A stretch of DNA of 38,260 nt from Desulfuromonadales bacterium. GTDB lineage: Bacteria > Desulfobacterota > Desulfuromonadia > Desulfuromonadales > UBA2197. The stretch lies in contig JACUTW010000018.1 in the NCBI GenBank assembly GCA_014859605.1, positions 1 through 38,260 of the forward strand, written 5' to 3'. Below the pieces are notes generated by a model, which was given only the letters and a program-made list of their open reading frames with translations, searched no databases and was not told the DNA's origin. How positions within the stretch are numbered: the first letter of the stretch is position 1; each line of letters opens with the position of its first letter. Of this stretch, positions 16,280 through 24,059 are shown in pieces. The translations under genes were made by a program, and so were the position numbers.

Positions 16280-16999
16280 ATGCGGCGCTTTCTATTACTC
16301 CTCCTCTGCCTGGTCACGCTGCCCTTGACGGCCGGGGCCTTCGATGTCCCACCGGTGCAGGGATATGTCAATGACTTTGCCGGCCTTTTGTCGCCGTCCG
16401 CCAGGAATCAGATCGAAAACTTCCTCCGTAACTTCGAGGCGAGCGATTCGACCCAGGTCGTTGTCGTCACCGTGCCAAATCTGCAGGGGGAACCGATCGA
16501 TATGGTCGCGCTGCAGATCGCCGAAACCTGGAAGATCGGGCAGAAGGGGAAGGATAACGGTGCCCTGCTCCTCATCGGCAAGGAAGACCGCAAGATGCGC
16601 ATCGAGGTTGGCCGGGGATTAGAAGGGAAGCTCACCGATCTCCTTGCCGGGCGTATTGTCGACCATGAGATCGCGCCGCGCTTCAAGCAGGGCGATTTCG
16701 AGGGCGGCATCGCCGCCGGGGTCTCAGCCATTGTCCAGTCGATTCGCGGTGAATACACCGGAACAGGAAAGACCGGCCGCAAAAAGAATTCCGGACCCTG
16801 GTGGGTCTTTCCTCTCCTCTTTTTCGTCCTCCCCCTGCTCGGGCGTTTGAGCGGCAATGGCCGGGGGCGTCACAGTGGCGGCTACTGGGTCGGCGGTGGT
16901 GGATTTGGCGGTGGTGGATTTGGCGGTGGTGGGGGCGGGGGAGGTTTCTCCGGTGGTGGCGGCGGTTTCAGTGGCGGCGGATCTTCCGGAAGTTGGTAG
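16280..16999 (+). CDS. TPM-domain membrane protein with glycine-rich tail (YgcG-like)
   Basis: 239 aa from ATG 16280, 3 nt after the lemA stop. Signal peptide (RRFLLLLLCLVTLPLTAGA), then a TPM domain (about 22-160: VQGYVNDFAGLLSP, VVVVTVPNLQG, KDNGALLLIGKEDRKMRIEVG, GLEGKLTDLLAGRI). A hydrophobic segment (PWWVFPLLFFVLPLLGRL) leads into an almost pure Gly/Ser/Phe tail. This is the YgcG-like architecture that commonly accompanies lemA; function is unproven, with roles proposed in membrane-protein quality control. No convincing ribosome-binding site is seen, so translation is probably coupled to lemA. Confidence 0.88.
   Translation: MRRFLLLLLCLVTLPLTAGAFDVPPVQGYVNDFAGLLSPSARNQIENFLRNFEASDSTQVVVVTVPNLQGEPIDMVALQIAETWKIGQKGKDNGALLLIGKEDRKMRIEVGRGLEGKLTDLLAGRIVDHEIAPRFKQGDFEGGIAAGVSAIVQSIRGEYTGTGKTGRKKNSGPWWVFPLLFFVLPLLGRLSGNGRGRHSGGYWVGGGGFGGGGFGGGGGGGGFSGGGGGFSGGGSSGSW
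16892..16931 (+). repeat. Short in-frame tandem repeat encoding the glycine-rich tail
   Basis: Two full copies and a partial copy of the 15-nt unit GGCGGTGGTGGATTT encode Gly-Gly-Gly-Gly-Phe repeats. The repeat keeps frame and is explained by the protein tail; copy number could vary between strains. Confidence 0.8.
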
Positions 17000-17016
17000 C
17001 GAATTCAAAAGACAAC

Positions 17017-17104
17017 TTGTCATTCCCGTAGAGCTTTTGAGCGGGAATCCAGCTTCCGACACGAGAAACCATAGATCCCCGACAAAGTCCTTCGGGGATG
17101 ACAA
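17017..17104. repeat. Palindromic intergenic repeat element (two hairpins with terminal inverted repeats)
   Basis: An 88-nt element between the two TPM genes. The ends TTGTCATTCCCG (17017-17028) and CGGGGATGACAA (17093-17104) are inverted repeats with one mismatch. Inside are two hairpins: ATTCCCG (17022-17028) with CGGGAAT (17042-17048), and ATCCCCGA (17075-17082) with TCGGGGAT (17092-17099). It resembles dispersed extragenic palindromes or MITE-like elements known in many bacterial genomes. It separates the third gene from lemA and the first TPM gene and could modulate mRNA ends. Confidence 0.75.
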
Positions 17105-17152
17105 ATAAAGTTGACGAGTTCATCATTTATCCGCTCGGAGAAAAATGATCGC

Positions 17153-17794
17153 ATGAAGAGATCTGAAAAGTTTTTTAGCGACGAAGAACAGAGTCGCATC
17201 AAGGCTGCGGTACAGGCCTGTGAAGCGCGCACCAGTGGCGAAGTTGTGCCGGTGATTGTCGATGCCGCTTACGACTATCCCAAGGCCGAGATCATCGGCG
17301 GCGGTTCATTTGCCATCGGTCTTGCCCTCTTTGCCACCTGGTTCTATAACGGCGATTCGCACTGGGTCTTTCCGGTGGTCTTTCTCGCCCTTTATTATCC
17401 AAGTTTACTGCTGATTCGCTTTCTCCCCGCCTTGAAACGAGCCCTGATCTCCCCGGTCGAATTTGATGCGGAAGTACGGGAAAAAGCCCTGGTCACCTTC
17501 GTCGAACACGGCATTTACCGGACGCGGGGCGGCAGTGGCATTCTGATTCTGCTCTCCCTCTTCGAACATCGCGTCTATGTCCTGGCCGACGCCGGGATTA
17601 ACGAGCGCGTCCCCCTGCATACCTGGGAGGAGATCGTCGCTACCGTCACCAAGGGAATTGTCGACAAGCACGCCTGCGACGCCCTGTGTCAGGCGATCAG
17701 TCGCTGTGGTGATCTCCTGGCCCATGAATTTCCCCGTCAGGATGACGATCATAACGAATTGCCGGATCTGATCATCGGCGGGAGATCGCGCTAA
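17153..17794 (+). CDS. TPM-domain membrane protein, second copy
   Basis: 213 aa from ATG 17153, with GGAG 12 nt upstream. The frame is open to 17111 but that part runs into the repeat element. A TPM domain is split by membrane segments: the first half (KFFSDEEQSRIKAAVQACEA, SGEVVPVIVDAAYDYP) is followed by two hydrophobic segments (about 45-85: GSFAIGLALFATWFY and VFPVVFLALYYPSLLLIRFL), and then the second half (FVEHGIYRTRGGSGILILLS, HRVYVLADAGINERV, HTWEEIVATVTKGI). It has no glycine-rich tail. It completes a lemA-TPM-TPM set; biochemical role is unknown. Confidence 0.85.
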   Translation: MKRSEKFFSDEEQSRIKAAVQACEARTSGEVVPVIVDAAYDYPKAEIIGGGSFAIGLALFATWFYNGDSHWVFPVVFLALYYPSLLLIRFLPALKRALISPVEFDAEVREKALVTFVEHGIYRTRGGSGILILLSLFEHRVYVLADAGINERVPLHTWEEIVATVTKGIVDKHACDALCQAISRCGDLLAHEFPRQDDDHNELPDLIIGGRSR

Positions 17795-17801
17795 GAAATC
17801 C

Positions 17802-18953
17802 CTATCTGCGCAGGAAGCGGCCAAACTTCTGACTGAGCCGCAGAATTAACCCCTGTTGGCTGTGCAGCGCGCCGTAGGGACAAAGTTCGTGACAGCAGAA
17901 ACAGAGGATGCAGCGTTCTTCATCAATCCACAACCGGTCGTTGCGGATCGCCATGGCATGCGGAGGGCAGCTCTCCACGCAGATCCCGCAACGCCGGCAT
18001 TTTTTCAAATCGACCACCGGCCGGGCACTCAGGGCCCGGCGCAGCGGGCGTTGCAGCAGTTTCGGCACCCCGAAATGGACAGCGGTATTCTTCGCCGGTT
18101 TGAAAGCCCGCGGCCGCAAATCCGCCAGGGGCGCACCGCAGAGTTCGATATCCTCCAGAGAAGTCCAGGGACGATTGCTCCGTTTCGCCTCAGACAAGGT
18201 CCAGATCGTCTCCGGCGCCAAACCGGTCAGCTCAGCAGCCACAACATCGACTGCCATCGGTTCCACCCCGGCGACAAGGACACCGAGTTGGATCGGATCA
18301 CCACTGCCGGGACCATCCCCCTCCATTGCCAGCACCCCGTCAACAATCGTCAGCGCCGGTCTTATCTCCTCTGCCAACTCCAGCAGCATCAACGCAAAGA
18401 AGCCTTTATCCGCACCGGCTTGTAAATGAACGTGAGGTTTGCGTAAGCCGACCACCGCGCCAAAGAGGTTCTTGACCGCGCCGGTCATCCCCATCATCTG
18501 ATGGGTCTTGAGCTTGGGGAGGTTGATGATGACCTCCGCCTCGACAATATCGCGGGCAATATCAAAGTGATGGAAGGTGCCGCTGCGGGGGGTAATGCGG
18601 ATCGATTCGCTAAAGGGGGCAAAGGTGGCGCCGGTCTCTTCGATTACCGCCATGATGCCGCAACGCTGCGCCACCTGCTGCGGGGTGCCGACACCGGGGG
18701 AATCGCCGACCGAAACGATGCCGCCGGCACTTTGGGCGAGTTCGATTACCGCCCGGACGATCTCGGGATGGGTGGTCACCGCCGCCTCGACCCCTTTGCC
18801 GGCCAGCATGTTCGGTTTGAGCAGGACGCGCTGCCCCGGCCGCACAAAGGCAGTCATTCCGCCCAGCGGTCGCAAAAGTTCTTCGATCGCCGCCTTGGTG
18901 AGGTGCCGGTCATAATGGTCGAGGCGTTGCAGAACGACGCGAGTCTTCTTCAT
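17802..18953 (-). CDS. DUF362 protein with C-terminal 2x[4Fe-4S] ferredoxin domain
   Basis: 383 aa. The DUF362 region (about 1-300) shows VLLKPNMLAGKGVEAAVTTH, VGDSPGVGTPQQVAQRCGI, INLPKLKTHQMMGMTGAVKN and TIVDGVLAMEGDGPGSGDP. The C-terminus (about 310-370) is a bacterial ferredoxin with CRRCGICVESCP and CILCFCCHELCP, enough for two [4Fe-4S] clusters, plus one extra Cys. There is no signal peptide, so it is probably cytoplasmic. The family is common in anaerobes; no substrate is established. It is convergent with the TPM gene (7-nt gap) and 35 nt downstream of the lipase-like gene, probably one transcript. No clear ribosome-binding site. Confidence 0.9.
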   Translation of the reverse strand: MKKTRVVLQRLDHYDRHLTKAAIEELLRPLGGMTAFVRPGQRVLLKPNMLAGKGVEAAVTTHPEIVRAVIELAQSAGGIVSVGDSPGVGTPQQVAQRCGIMAVIEETGATFAPFSESIRITPRSGTFHHFDIARDIVEAEVIINLPKLKTHQMMGMTGAVKNLFGAVVGLRKPHVHLQAGADKGFFALMLLELAEEIRPALTIVDGVLAMEGDGPGSGDPIQLGVLVAGVEPMAVDVVAAELTGLAPETIWTLSEAKRSNRPWTSLEDIELCGAPLADLRPRAFKPAKNTAVHFGVPKLLQRPLRRALSARPVVDLKKCRRCGICVESCPPHAMAIRNDRLWIDEERCILCFCCHELCPYGALHSQQGLILRLSQKFGRFLRR

Positions 18954-18988
18954 GAGAATGCAATCAATGAGATAAGCGGGGAGGGGAC

Positions 18989-19825
18989 TTAATCCGCACG
19001 GAGAGCATCGATCGTAGCTCCAATCGATTCACGATGGAAAATCAGAGAGTTATGACCGAGCCATTCGATCTCGATCGCTTCCGTACCGGCTAATTCAGCG
19101 CTCTCGGCGGGGATGACGAGGTTATCGTGCAGACTGAAGATGGTGGTGTAATTCACCGTCGTACTTAAGGGGGCGGCATTGAGTTCGGTGAGAAAATCGG
19201 AACCGGGCATGAGCTCGCGACCGAGGGGACTTAAAGCAAAGGGCGCCAATTTTGAGCCGGCATTCGGGGTGCCGAGCGTAATGCAGTGCTTAACCCGTTT
19301 ATCTCCACCCATAAATTCGATATAGTAGCGGGCGAGGAGTCCGCCCAGCGAATGGCCGACAATATCGACCTGCTCGGCATCATAGGTCACCAGCGTCTCC
19401 TCAACGGTCTCGGCAATCTTCCGCCCCAAAGTTTCAACCATCTCAAAGGGGGGAAGGTTCATCGTCACCACCGGAAATCCACACTGTTCGAGGCGTTGTT
19501 TCATCAGAAACCAGACGGCGCGGTTATGAAAGAGACCATGCAGAAGGAGGACCGGACGCTTTTGCGCCACCTTGATCAAGGTCTGCGGTTTTTGCGGGAG
19601 AAGACCGAAGGGATAGGCACAAACGACGAGAAAGATTGACCAGGCTTCGACGAGGATGAGTCGCAGCGCCAGATAGCGGCGTTCCGGCAGGAATCGACTC
19701 GCAAGCAGTTGCGGGTCGCGGTTGGAATATTCATACCACGCCACAGCACAACTGGTGGTGACGACCCAGAAGATCAGGATCCAGAGAGCGATAAAGAGGA
19801 CAAGGAAAAAATAGAGTATCGACAT
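18989..19825 (-). CDS. Membrane-anchored alpha/beta hydrolase (lipase/esterase-like)
   Basis: 278 aa from the ATG at 19825, with GGAGG (complement of 19830-19834) close upstream. One or two N-terminal membrane segments (about 2-28 and 52-75) anchor it. The hydrolase domain starts at PVLLLHGLFHNRAVW, whose HG is the oxyanion motif. The nucleophile elbow is GHSLG (Ser159), followed by KHCITLGTPNAGSKLAPFAL as in triacylglycerol lipases. D in FSLHDNLVIP and H in WLGHNSLIFH are good candidates for the other triad members. Substrate is unknown; lipase, phospholipase or thioesterase activity could be tested. It has its own promoter at 19846-19874 and is divergent from the Xer gene. Confidence 0.87.
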   Translation of the reverse strand: MSILYFFLVLFIALWILIFWVVTTSCAVAWYEYSNRDPQLLASRFLPERRYLALRLILVEAWSIFLVVCAYPFGLLPQKPQTLIKVAQKRPVLLLHGLFHNRAVWFLMKQRLEQCGFPVVTMNLPPFEMVETLGRKIAETVEETLVTYDAEQVDIVGHSLGGLLARYYIEFMGGDKRVKHCITLGTPNAGSKLAPFALSPLGRELMPGSDFLTELNAAPLSTTVNYTTIFSLHDNLVIPAESAELAGTEAIEIEWLGHNSLIFHRESIGATIDALRAD

Positions 19826-19845
19826 AGCGCCTCCTTGGCCTGACA

Positions 19846-19874
19846 ATTATGCACAGCCGCGGTTAACCCGTCAA
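19846..19874 (-). promoter_or_regulatory. Sigma70-type promoter for the lipase-like gene
   Basis: On the minus strand TTGACG (19869-19874), a 17-nt spacer and CATAAT (19846-19851). Both hexamers match consensus in five of six positions, and the predicted start lies about 15 nt upstream of the ATG at 19825. Confidence 0.7.
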
Positions 19875-19899
19875 TCACATTGAACGTTTGAGGATTTAA

Positions 19900-20793
19900 A
19901 TGCACACGCTGATCGCTCGTTTTGAGGACTTTCTGACCATTGAACGGAACTCCTCTCCCCATACCCGCAGCGCCTATCGCCGCGATCTCGAGGATTTTTG
20001 TCGCTTTCTGGCCACAACTTACGACATGACCGATGCCAGCCAGATCAAAGAGATCGATCGCAACACTCTGCGCCGCTATCTTGCCCAGATCCATGCAACC
20101 CATAACAAGACCTCGATCAACCGCAAACTCTCGACGCTGCGCAGCTTCTTTCGCTATCTCGTCCGCGAGGGGATCATTGCCGTTAGTCCTGCCGCCCATC
20201 TCTCGGCGCCCCGCATCGACCGCTATCTGCCGTCGGTCCTCACCGTCGATGAAGCCAGCGCCCTGATGGCGGCGCGGCCCGCCAGTGACGAACTCTCACT
20301 GCGCGATCGGGCAATCGTCGAACTTTTGTATTCCTGTGGCCTGCGGGTGAGCGAAGCGGTCGGACTCAACATCGGCCATCTCGATTTTTCCCAGGCTCTG
20401 GTCCGGGTCTTCGGCAAGGGGAGGAAAGAACGGATCGTGCCGATCGGCAGCAAGGCGCAGGAAGCTTTGCAGGATTATCTGACGCAACGAGGGAAACCGG
20501 GGGAAGAGGAACCACTCTTCCTCAATCATCGCGGCGGCCGGTTGACGGCCCGCAGTATCGAACGCAACCTCAAGCAGCGCCTCCTCGACGCCAATATCCT
20601 GCGTCGCGCCACGCCGCATGCTCTCAGGCACACCTTTGCCACGCATCTCCTTGATGCCGGCGCCGATCTTCGCTCCATTCAAGAACTTCTCGGCCACGTA
20701 TCGCTCTCGACAACGCAAAAGTACACCCAGGTGAGTGTCGATCATCTTCTTAAGGTTTATGATCAGGCGCATCCCCGCAACCGCAAAAAATAG
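19900..20793 (+). CDS. xerD: Tyrosine recombinase XerC/XerD
   Basis: 297 aa, the standard Xer length. An N-terminal SAM-like core-binding domain (about 1-90, FEDFLTIERNSSPHTRSAY) precedes the catalytic domain. All six catalytic residues are visible: R149 (GLRVSE), K173 (FGKGRKER), H240 and R243 (HALRH), H266 (LLGH) and nucleophile Y275 (TTQKYTQV). That marks it as a chromosomal Xer recombinase, which resolves chromosome dimers at dif with FtsK, rather than a phage integrase. XerC and XerD cannot be told apart firmly here; no second xer gene and no recognisable dif site is in the window. ATG 19900 has only a weak GAGGA upstream. Confidence 0.9.
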   Translation: MHTLIARFEDFLTIERNSSPHTRSAYRRDLEDFCRFLATTYDMTDASQIKEIDRNTLRRYLAQIHATHNKTSINRKLSTLRSFFRYLVREGIIAVSPAAHLSAPRIDRYLPSVLTVDEASALMAARPASDELSLRDRAIVELLYSCGLRVSEAVGLNIGHLDFSQALVRVFGKGRKERIVPIGSKAQEALQDYLTQRGKPGEEEPLFLNHRGGRLTARSIERNLKQRLLDANILRRATPHALRHTFATHLLDAGADLRSIQELLGHVSLSTTQKYTQVSVDHLLKVYDQAHPRNRKK

Positions 20794-20813
20794 CCGGTCG
20801 ATATCTTGGTTAA

Positions 20814-20829
20814 CATAATATTTATTATG
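20814..20829. promoter_or_regulatory. AT-rich perfect palindrome upstream of the 146-aa gene
   Basis: CATAATA (20814-20820) and TATTATG (20823-20829) form a perfect 7-2-7 palindrome in the gap between xerD and the unknown gene, 53 nt before its start. It is the size of a regulator operator; no regulator is identified. Confidence 0.4.
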
Positions 20830-20881
20830 CGACGTTGAATTAACGCGTGTAGTGTAACATAGGCCATCCTGGAGGTGACCT

Positions 20882-21322
20882 ATGAAACAGAAAGATTTCC
20901 CCCCTCTCGATCGATTCACAATCAAACCGGCTCCGGATGGTCTTGTCGCCGTGACCGTCCATCTACCGCCTGATCTCGTCCGCGATTACTGCCGTTTCCT
21001 TGAAACTCTCGCTGACTTCTTTCACACTGTTGACCGCAAAGCTAAGATTGAACGCGCTCATGTCGACACTGCCACCCGTGCCGCTCAAGTGGAAGAAGGA
21101 AAACAACGCCTTGCGGAGTACGACGCCCGTCTCAGCACATCTTATGATGCCTACCTCGCCAGCGGTCTTGATCGAAAAAATGCGACCAAGAGTGTGGCCT
21201 CCGACCTTCGAAGGGACAATCATCCATGGAGTACTTTTGATTTGGTGCGTTCCCGTCTGGTTAAGCTGGGTCGTGGCGGAAGTGCTGGCCGACCGCGCAG
21301 GGCGCAGTCACAAGATCCATAG
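20882..21322 (+). CDS. Protein of unknown function (146 aa)
   Basis: I do not recognise the family. A near-perfect ribosome-binding site, GGAGGTGA (20871-20878), precedes ATG 20882, which makes this a convincing gene. The product is soluble and polar: an N-terminal segment (FTIKPAPDGLVAVTVHLPPD), a long charged helix (about 40-90, TRAAQVEEGKQRLAEYDARL), and a basic C-terminal region (ASDLRRDNHPW... GRGGSAGRPRRAQSQDP). The second half, with SGLDRKNATKSVASDLRR, could be a small helical DNA-binding or recombination-associated module, but that is speculation. It lies between a Xer recombinase and a decayed inverted repeat just before the pga operon. Confidence 0.65.
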   Translation: MKQKDFPPLDRFTIKPAPDGLVAVTVHLPPDLVRDYCRFLETLADFFHTVDRKAKIERAHVDTATRAAQVEEGKQRLAEYDARLSTSYDAYLASGLDRKNATKSVASDLRRDNHPWSTFDLVRSRLVKLGRGGSAGRPRRAQSQDP

Positions 21323-21596
21323 GTAGCGGTGCCCTCCCCTACCCAGCTGGTTTTATTTCCGCCGTTCATCTTGAGCTTGTCGAAGGGATGGCAGGTTCCG
21401 TTTTCATGGTTTGATAAGCTCACCTCAAACGGAACCAATCTCCGGAACTTGACCACTAAAAAGTTTTATTTTCACGAAAAACATGCTAATTTTAAAAATA
21501 AATAAACAGTAAATGATGCCACAACCATCGAATGTTTATATGTTTTTTTACGTAATGCGAGAACTTACTACCCGATGTGAACGCTGAAAGAAAACC
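21323..21596. other. Intergenic stretch before pgaA: decayed repeat plus AT-rich leader
   Basis: The first half holds an inverted repeat (21362-21436). From about 21455 to 21560 the DNA is markedly AT-rich (runs such as AATTTTAAAAATAAATAAAC), as expected for a promoter region of the pga operon. I could not assign a confident -10/-35 pair or a sigma54 site. Confidence 0.6.
21362..21436. repeat. Degenerate inverted-repeat element
   Basis: Two arms of 25 nt, 21362-21386 and 21408-21432, are inverted relative to each other and match at about 16 of 25 positions (shared AAGCTCA core). GGTTCCGTTT (21394-21403) and AAACGGAACC (21427-21436) add a perfect 10-bp stem. The left arm contains TTGAGCTTGTCGAAGG, a motif seen in dispersed palindromic repeats of many bacteria. 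No ORF lies inside; it looks like a decayed non-autonomous element or extragenic palindrome. Confidence 0.6.
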
Positions 21597-24059
21597 ATGC
21601 GAGATTTCATGAGCAAAGATGATCAAGGACTGAATAGACCGAGACGTGGATCTTTCCTGGTGTGCCTGGCCTTGCTGTTGATGCTTGTCGGACTGCCCGC
21701 CGGCGTCTCTTTCGCTGCCTCCAACATTGCGCAGGAGCAGGCCGTTTCTCTGGCGCGCGCCGGGGAGTTCAACGAGGCACTGGCGATTCTCGGCGATCTC
21801 CATCAGCAGTCTCCCGACAACCAGGCAGTCGCTTATGATTACCTGTCCGTGTTGGGTTGGGCAGGCCGTGATGGGGAGGTAGTGACTTTCGCCGAGGGTC
21901 TGACGCTCGATTTGGCGCCGGCTTATGTGCTGGAGGCCGTCGGCAAAGCCCTGCGCAACACGCAGCGATTTAAGGAAGCGACCGCCCTGTATGGCAGGGC
22001 GTTGGCGCGCTTCCCTGCCCATCGCGATTTCATCGAGGGGCATGTTTATGCTCTCGGCGAAGCGGGCGACTTCGCGGCGGCTGATGAGCGCATCGCGCGG
22101 CTGCGCGCGCAATATCCCCGTGAACTCTGGCCGCTGCGCCTTGATGCCTATGTGGCGGCTCTGCGTGGTGATGACCTGGCTGTGCTCGACCGTAACCAGC
22201 GTATTCTGACGCTGGCCCCTGAGGACTCCGCTGCCTTGCGCGGGCGCATCCTCGCCCTTGAAGCCCTGGGCGCCACCCATCGCGCGCAAGTGTATGCAGA
22301 GCAACACCCCCATCTCTTGAGTCGCGAAGAACGGTTGCGTTTGCAAACCGGAAGCGCCGCCCAACAGGTACGATGGGGGAGCCTGGAACCCGAGTCAGAA
22401 GAGATGCGCTTTGCCGAAACCGATCGGGCCCTGGCGCTGATTGAAAAGAATCTGGCTGGCCTCGATGCCAAGGATCCAGTCGAGCGCTCCTTTGTTTTTC
22501 AGGCGCGCTTTGATCGAGTGGTGGCGCTGCGCGACCGGGTGCGTATGGCCGAGGCTATCGCTGAATACGAAAGCCTGGCCGACGAAGGTATTTCTCCTCC
22601 GCCCTATGCACTGCAGGCCGCCGCCGAGGCCTATCTGTACCTGCAAAAACCTGAGGTGGCGCGCGATCTCTACCTGCGGGTGCTCGCCGAAGAGCCTCAG
22701 AACTTTGAAGCCGGCCTTGGTCTCTTCTACGCCTACATCGAAACGGAGGATTTCCCCAGAGCCTACAACCTGATCGATCGAATGCAGGCCAAACAGCCGG
22801 TGTGGCGCCAAGGGCGCGGCGTCGGCGCTAATCGCGAACGGCTCGACGTGGATGTCTTCGCCGGTTTAGCGCGGGTGTTAGCTGATGATTTGACCGAAGG
22901 GCAGCGACGTTTTAAAACCATGCACGCCACCGCGCCGCACAACCCCGATCTGGTGCGCGAGTTAGCCAATATTTACGGCGCACGAGGCTGGCCGCGCCTG
23001 GCCCAACAGACCTACGCCGATGGGCTCGTCATCGCGCCCGGCCATCCCGGTCTACAAATGGGACATGCCGCCACGCGTCTCGATCTGCGCGAATACGACG
23101 AAGCCCAAAGCGAAATCGCCGATCTTTACCGTCGCTTTCCCGAAAACCGTCAGGTACAGCGACTACAGCTTCTGTGGGATATCCACGAACTGCGCGAACT
23201 GCGCGCCGAAGCCGCCTACGCTGACAGCAGCGGTGCCGAACCTTCCAGCCAGGAACTGCGCCTGAGCAGCACTCTGTTCTCCTCGCCCTTTCTCACCCAC
23301 TACCGAGCCTTCATTTCCGGCTTCTGGAGTCGGGCCGATTTCCCCGAAGGCCGGGGCATCTACCAGCGTTACGGGGGTGGTTTGGAATATCGCGGTCGCG
23401 ACCTGATCGCCAGTCTGGCGGCCAGCGCCAATCATAGTGACGGCAGCGATCTTGGTCTGGCCTTCTCCGGAACTTGGTATCGCGACGATCACTGGTCATT
23501 TCCCTTTGCCCTTGAAATGTTCAGCGCCGATACGCCGCTGCGCGCCCTGCGCAATGGCGTCGACGCTGATGCCGCGCGGCTGGGGGTTGATTATCGCCAA
23601 AGCGAACTGCGCAGCATGGGCTTGGGCGGGCAAGCCATGGATTTCAGCGACGGCAACCAGACTGGCCGCGTGAGCGCCTACTGGCGTGAGCGCCTGGTGA
23701 CCAGGCCCCATTACAAGCTCGATGGCGTGGTGGATCTCTACGCGTCAACCAATCGGCGCGACGATGTTCCCTATTTCAGCCCCAAGCAGGATTTTTCCGC
23801 CGAACTGACCCTCGACAACGACTGGCTGCTATATCGGCGCTACAGTCGCACCTTCGGTCATCGCCTGGCGCTGTCGGGTGGCGGTTACTGGCAGAAGGGT
23901 TTTGGCGCCAATCCGGTAGCGGCCATACTTTACGAACACAACTGGCAAGCGGATTATCGCTTCAGTCTCAGCTACGGCGCGGTGCTGAGCCGCCGCGTCT
24001 ATGACGGCGACGGCGAAACGGGTGTCGAGTATTATCTGCGCCTGGGTTGGAGATTCTGA
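21597..24059 (+). CDS. pgaA: Poly-beta-1,6-N-acetylglucosamine export porin PgaA
   Basis: 820 aa, the expected length. A signal peptide (about residues 17-41, FLVCLALLLMLVGLPAGVSFAA) is followed by a long helical repeat region of TPR type (about 45-530; e.g. EQAVSLARAGEFNEALAILG, RDLYLRVLAEEPQNFEAGLG). The C-terminal part (about 550-820) is an aromatic, alternating outer-membrane beta-barrel ending YYLRLGWRF with the terminal Phe typical of BAM substrates. PgaA carries partially deacetylated PNAG across the outer membrane. pgaB, pgaC and pgaD follow with overlapping stops and starts. ATG 21597 or the in-frame ATG 21609 may be used. Confidence 0.93.
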   Translation: MRDFMSKDDQGLNRPRRGSFLVCLALLLMLVGLPAGVSFAASNIAQEQAVSLARAGEFNEALAILGDLHQQSPDNQAVAYDYLSVLGWAGRDGEVVTFAEGLTLDLAPAYVLEAVGKALRNTQRFKEATALYGRALARFPAHRDFIEGHVYALGEAGDFAAADERIARLRAQYPRELWPLRLDAYVAALRGDDLAVLDRNQRILTLAPEDSAALRGRILALEALGATHRAQVYAEQHPHLLSREERLRLQTGSAAQQVRWGSLEPESEEMRFAETDRALALIEKNLAGLDAKDPVERSFVFQARFDRVVALRDRVRMAEAIAEYESLADEGISPPPYALQAAAEAYLYLQKPEVARDLYLRVLAEEPQNFEAGLGLFYAYIETEDFPRAYNLIDRMQAKQPVWRQGRGVGANRERLDVDVFAGLARVLADDLTEGQRRFKTMHATAPHNPDLVRELANIYGARGWPRLAQQTYADGLVIAPGHPGLQMGHAATRLDLREYDEAQSEIADLYRRFPENRQVQRLQLLWDIHELRELRAEAAYADSSGAEPSSQELRLSSTLFSSPFLTHYRAFISGFWSRADFPEGRGIYQRYGGGLEYRGRDLIASLAASANHSDGSDLGLAFSGTWYRDDHWSFPFALEMFSADTPLRALRNGVDADAARLGVDYRQSELRSMGLGGQAMDFSDGNQTGRVSAYWRERLVTRPHYKLDGVVDLYASTNRRDDVPYFSPKQDFSAELTLDNDWLLYRRYSRTFGHRLALSGGGYWQKGFGANPVAAILYEHNWQADYRFSLSYGAVLSRRVYDGDGETGVEYYLRLGWRF

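Noticed and set aside
21391-21408. TGGCAGG...TTTTCA as a sigma54 promoter for pga
   Set aside because: The -12 GC is missing at the required spacing.
21492-22364. 290-aa open frame antisense to the start of pgaA
   Set aside because: It lies over the pgaA signal peptide and TPR region and has no motif or ribosome-binding site.
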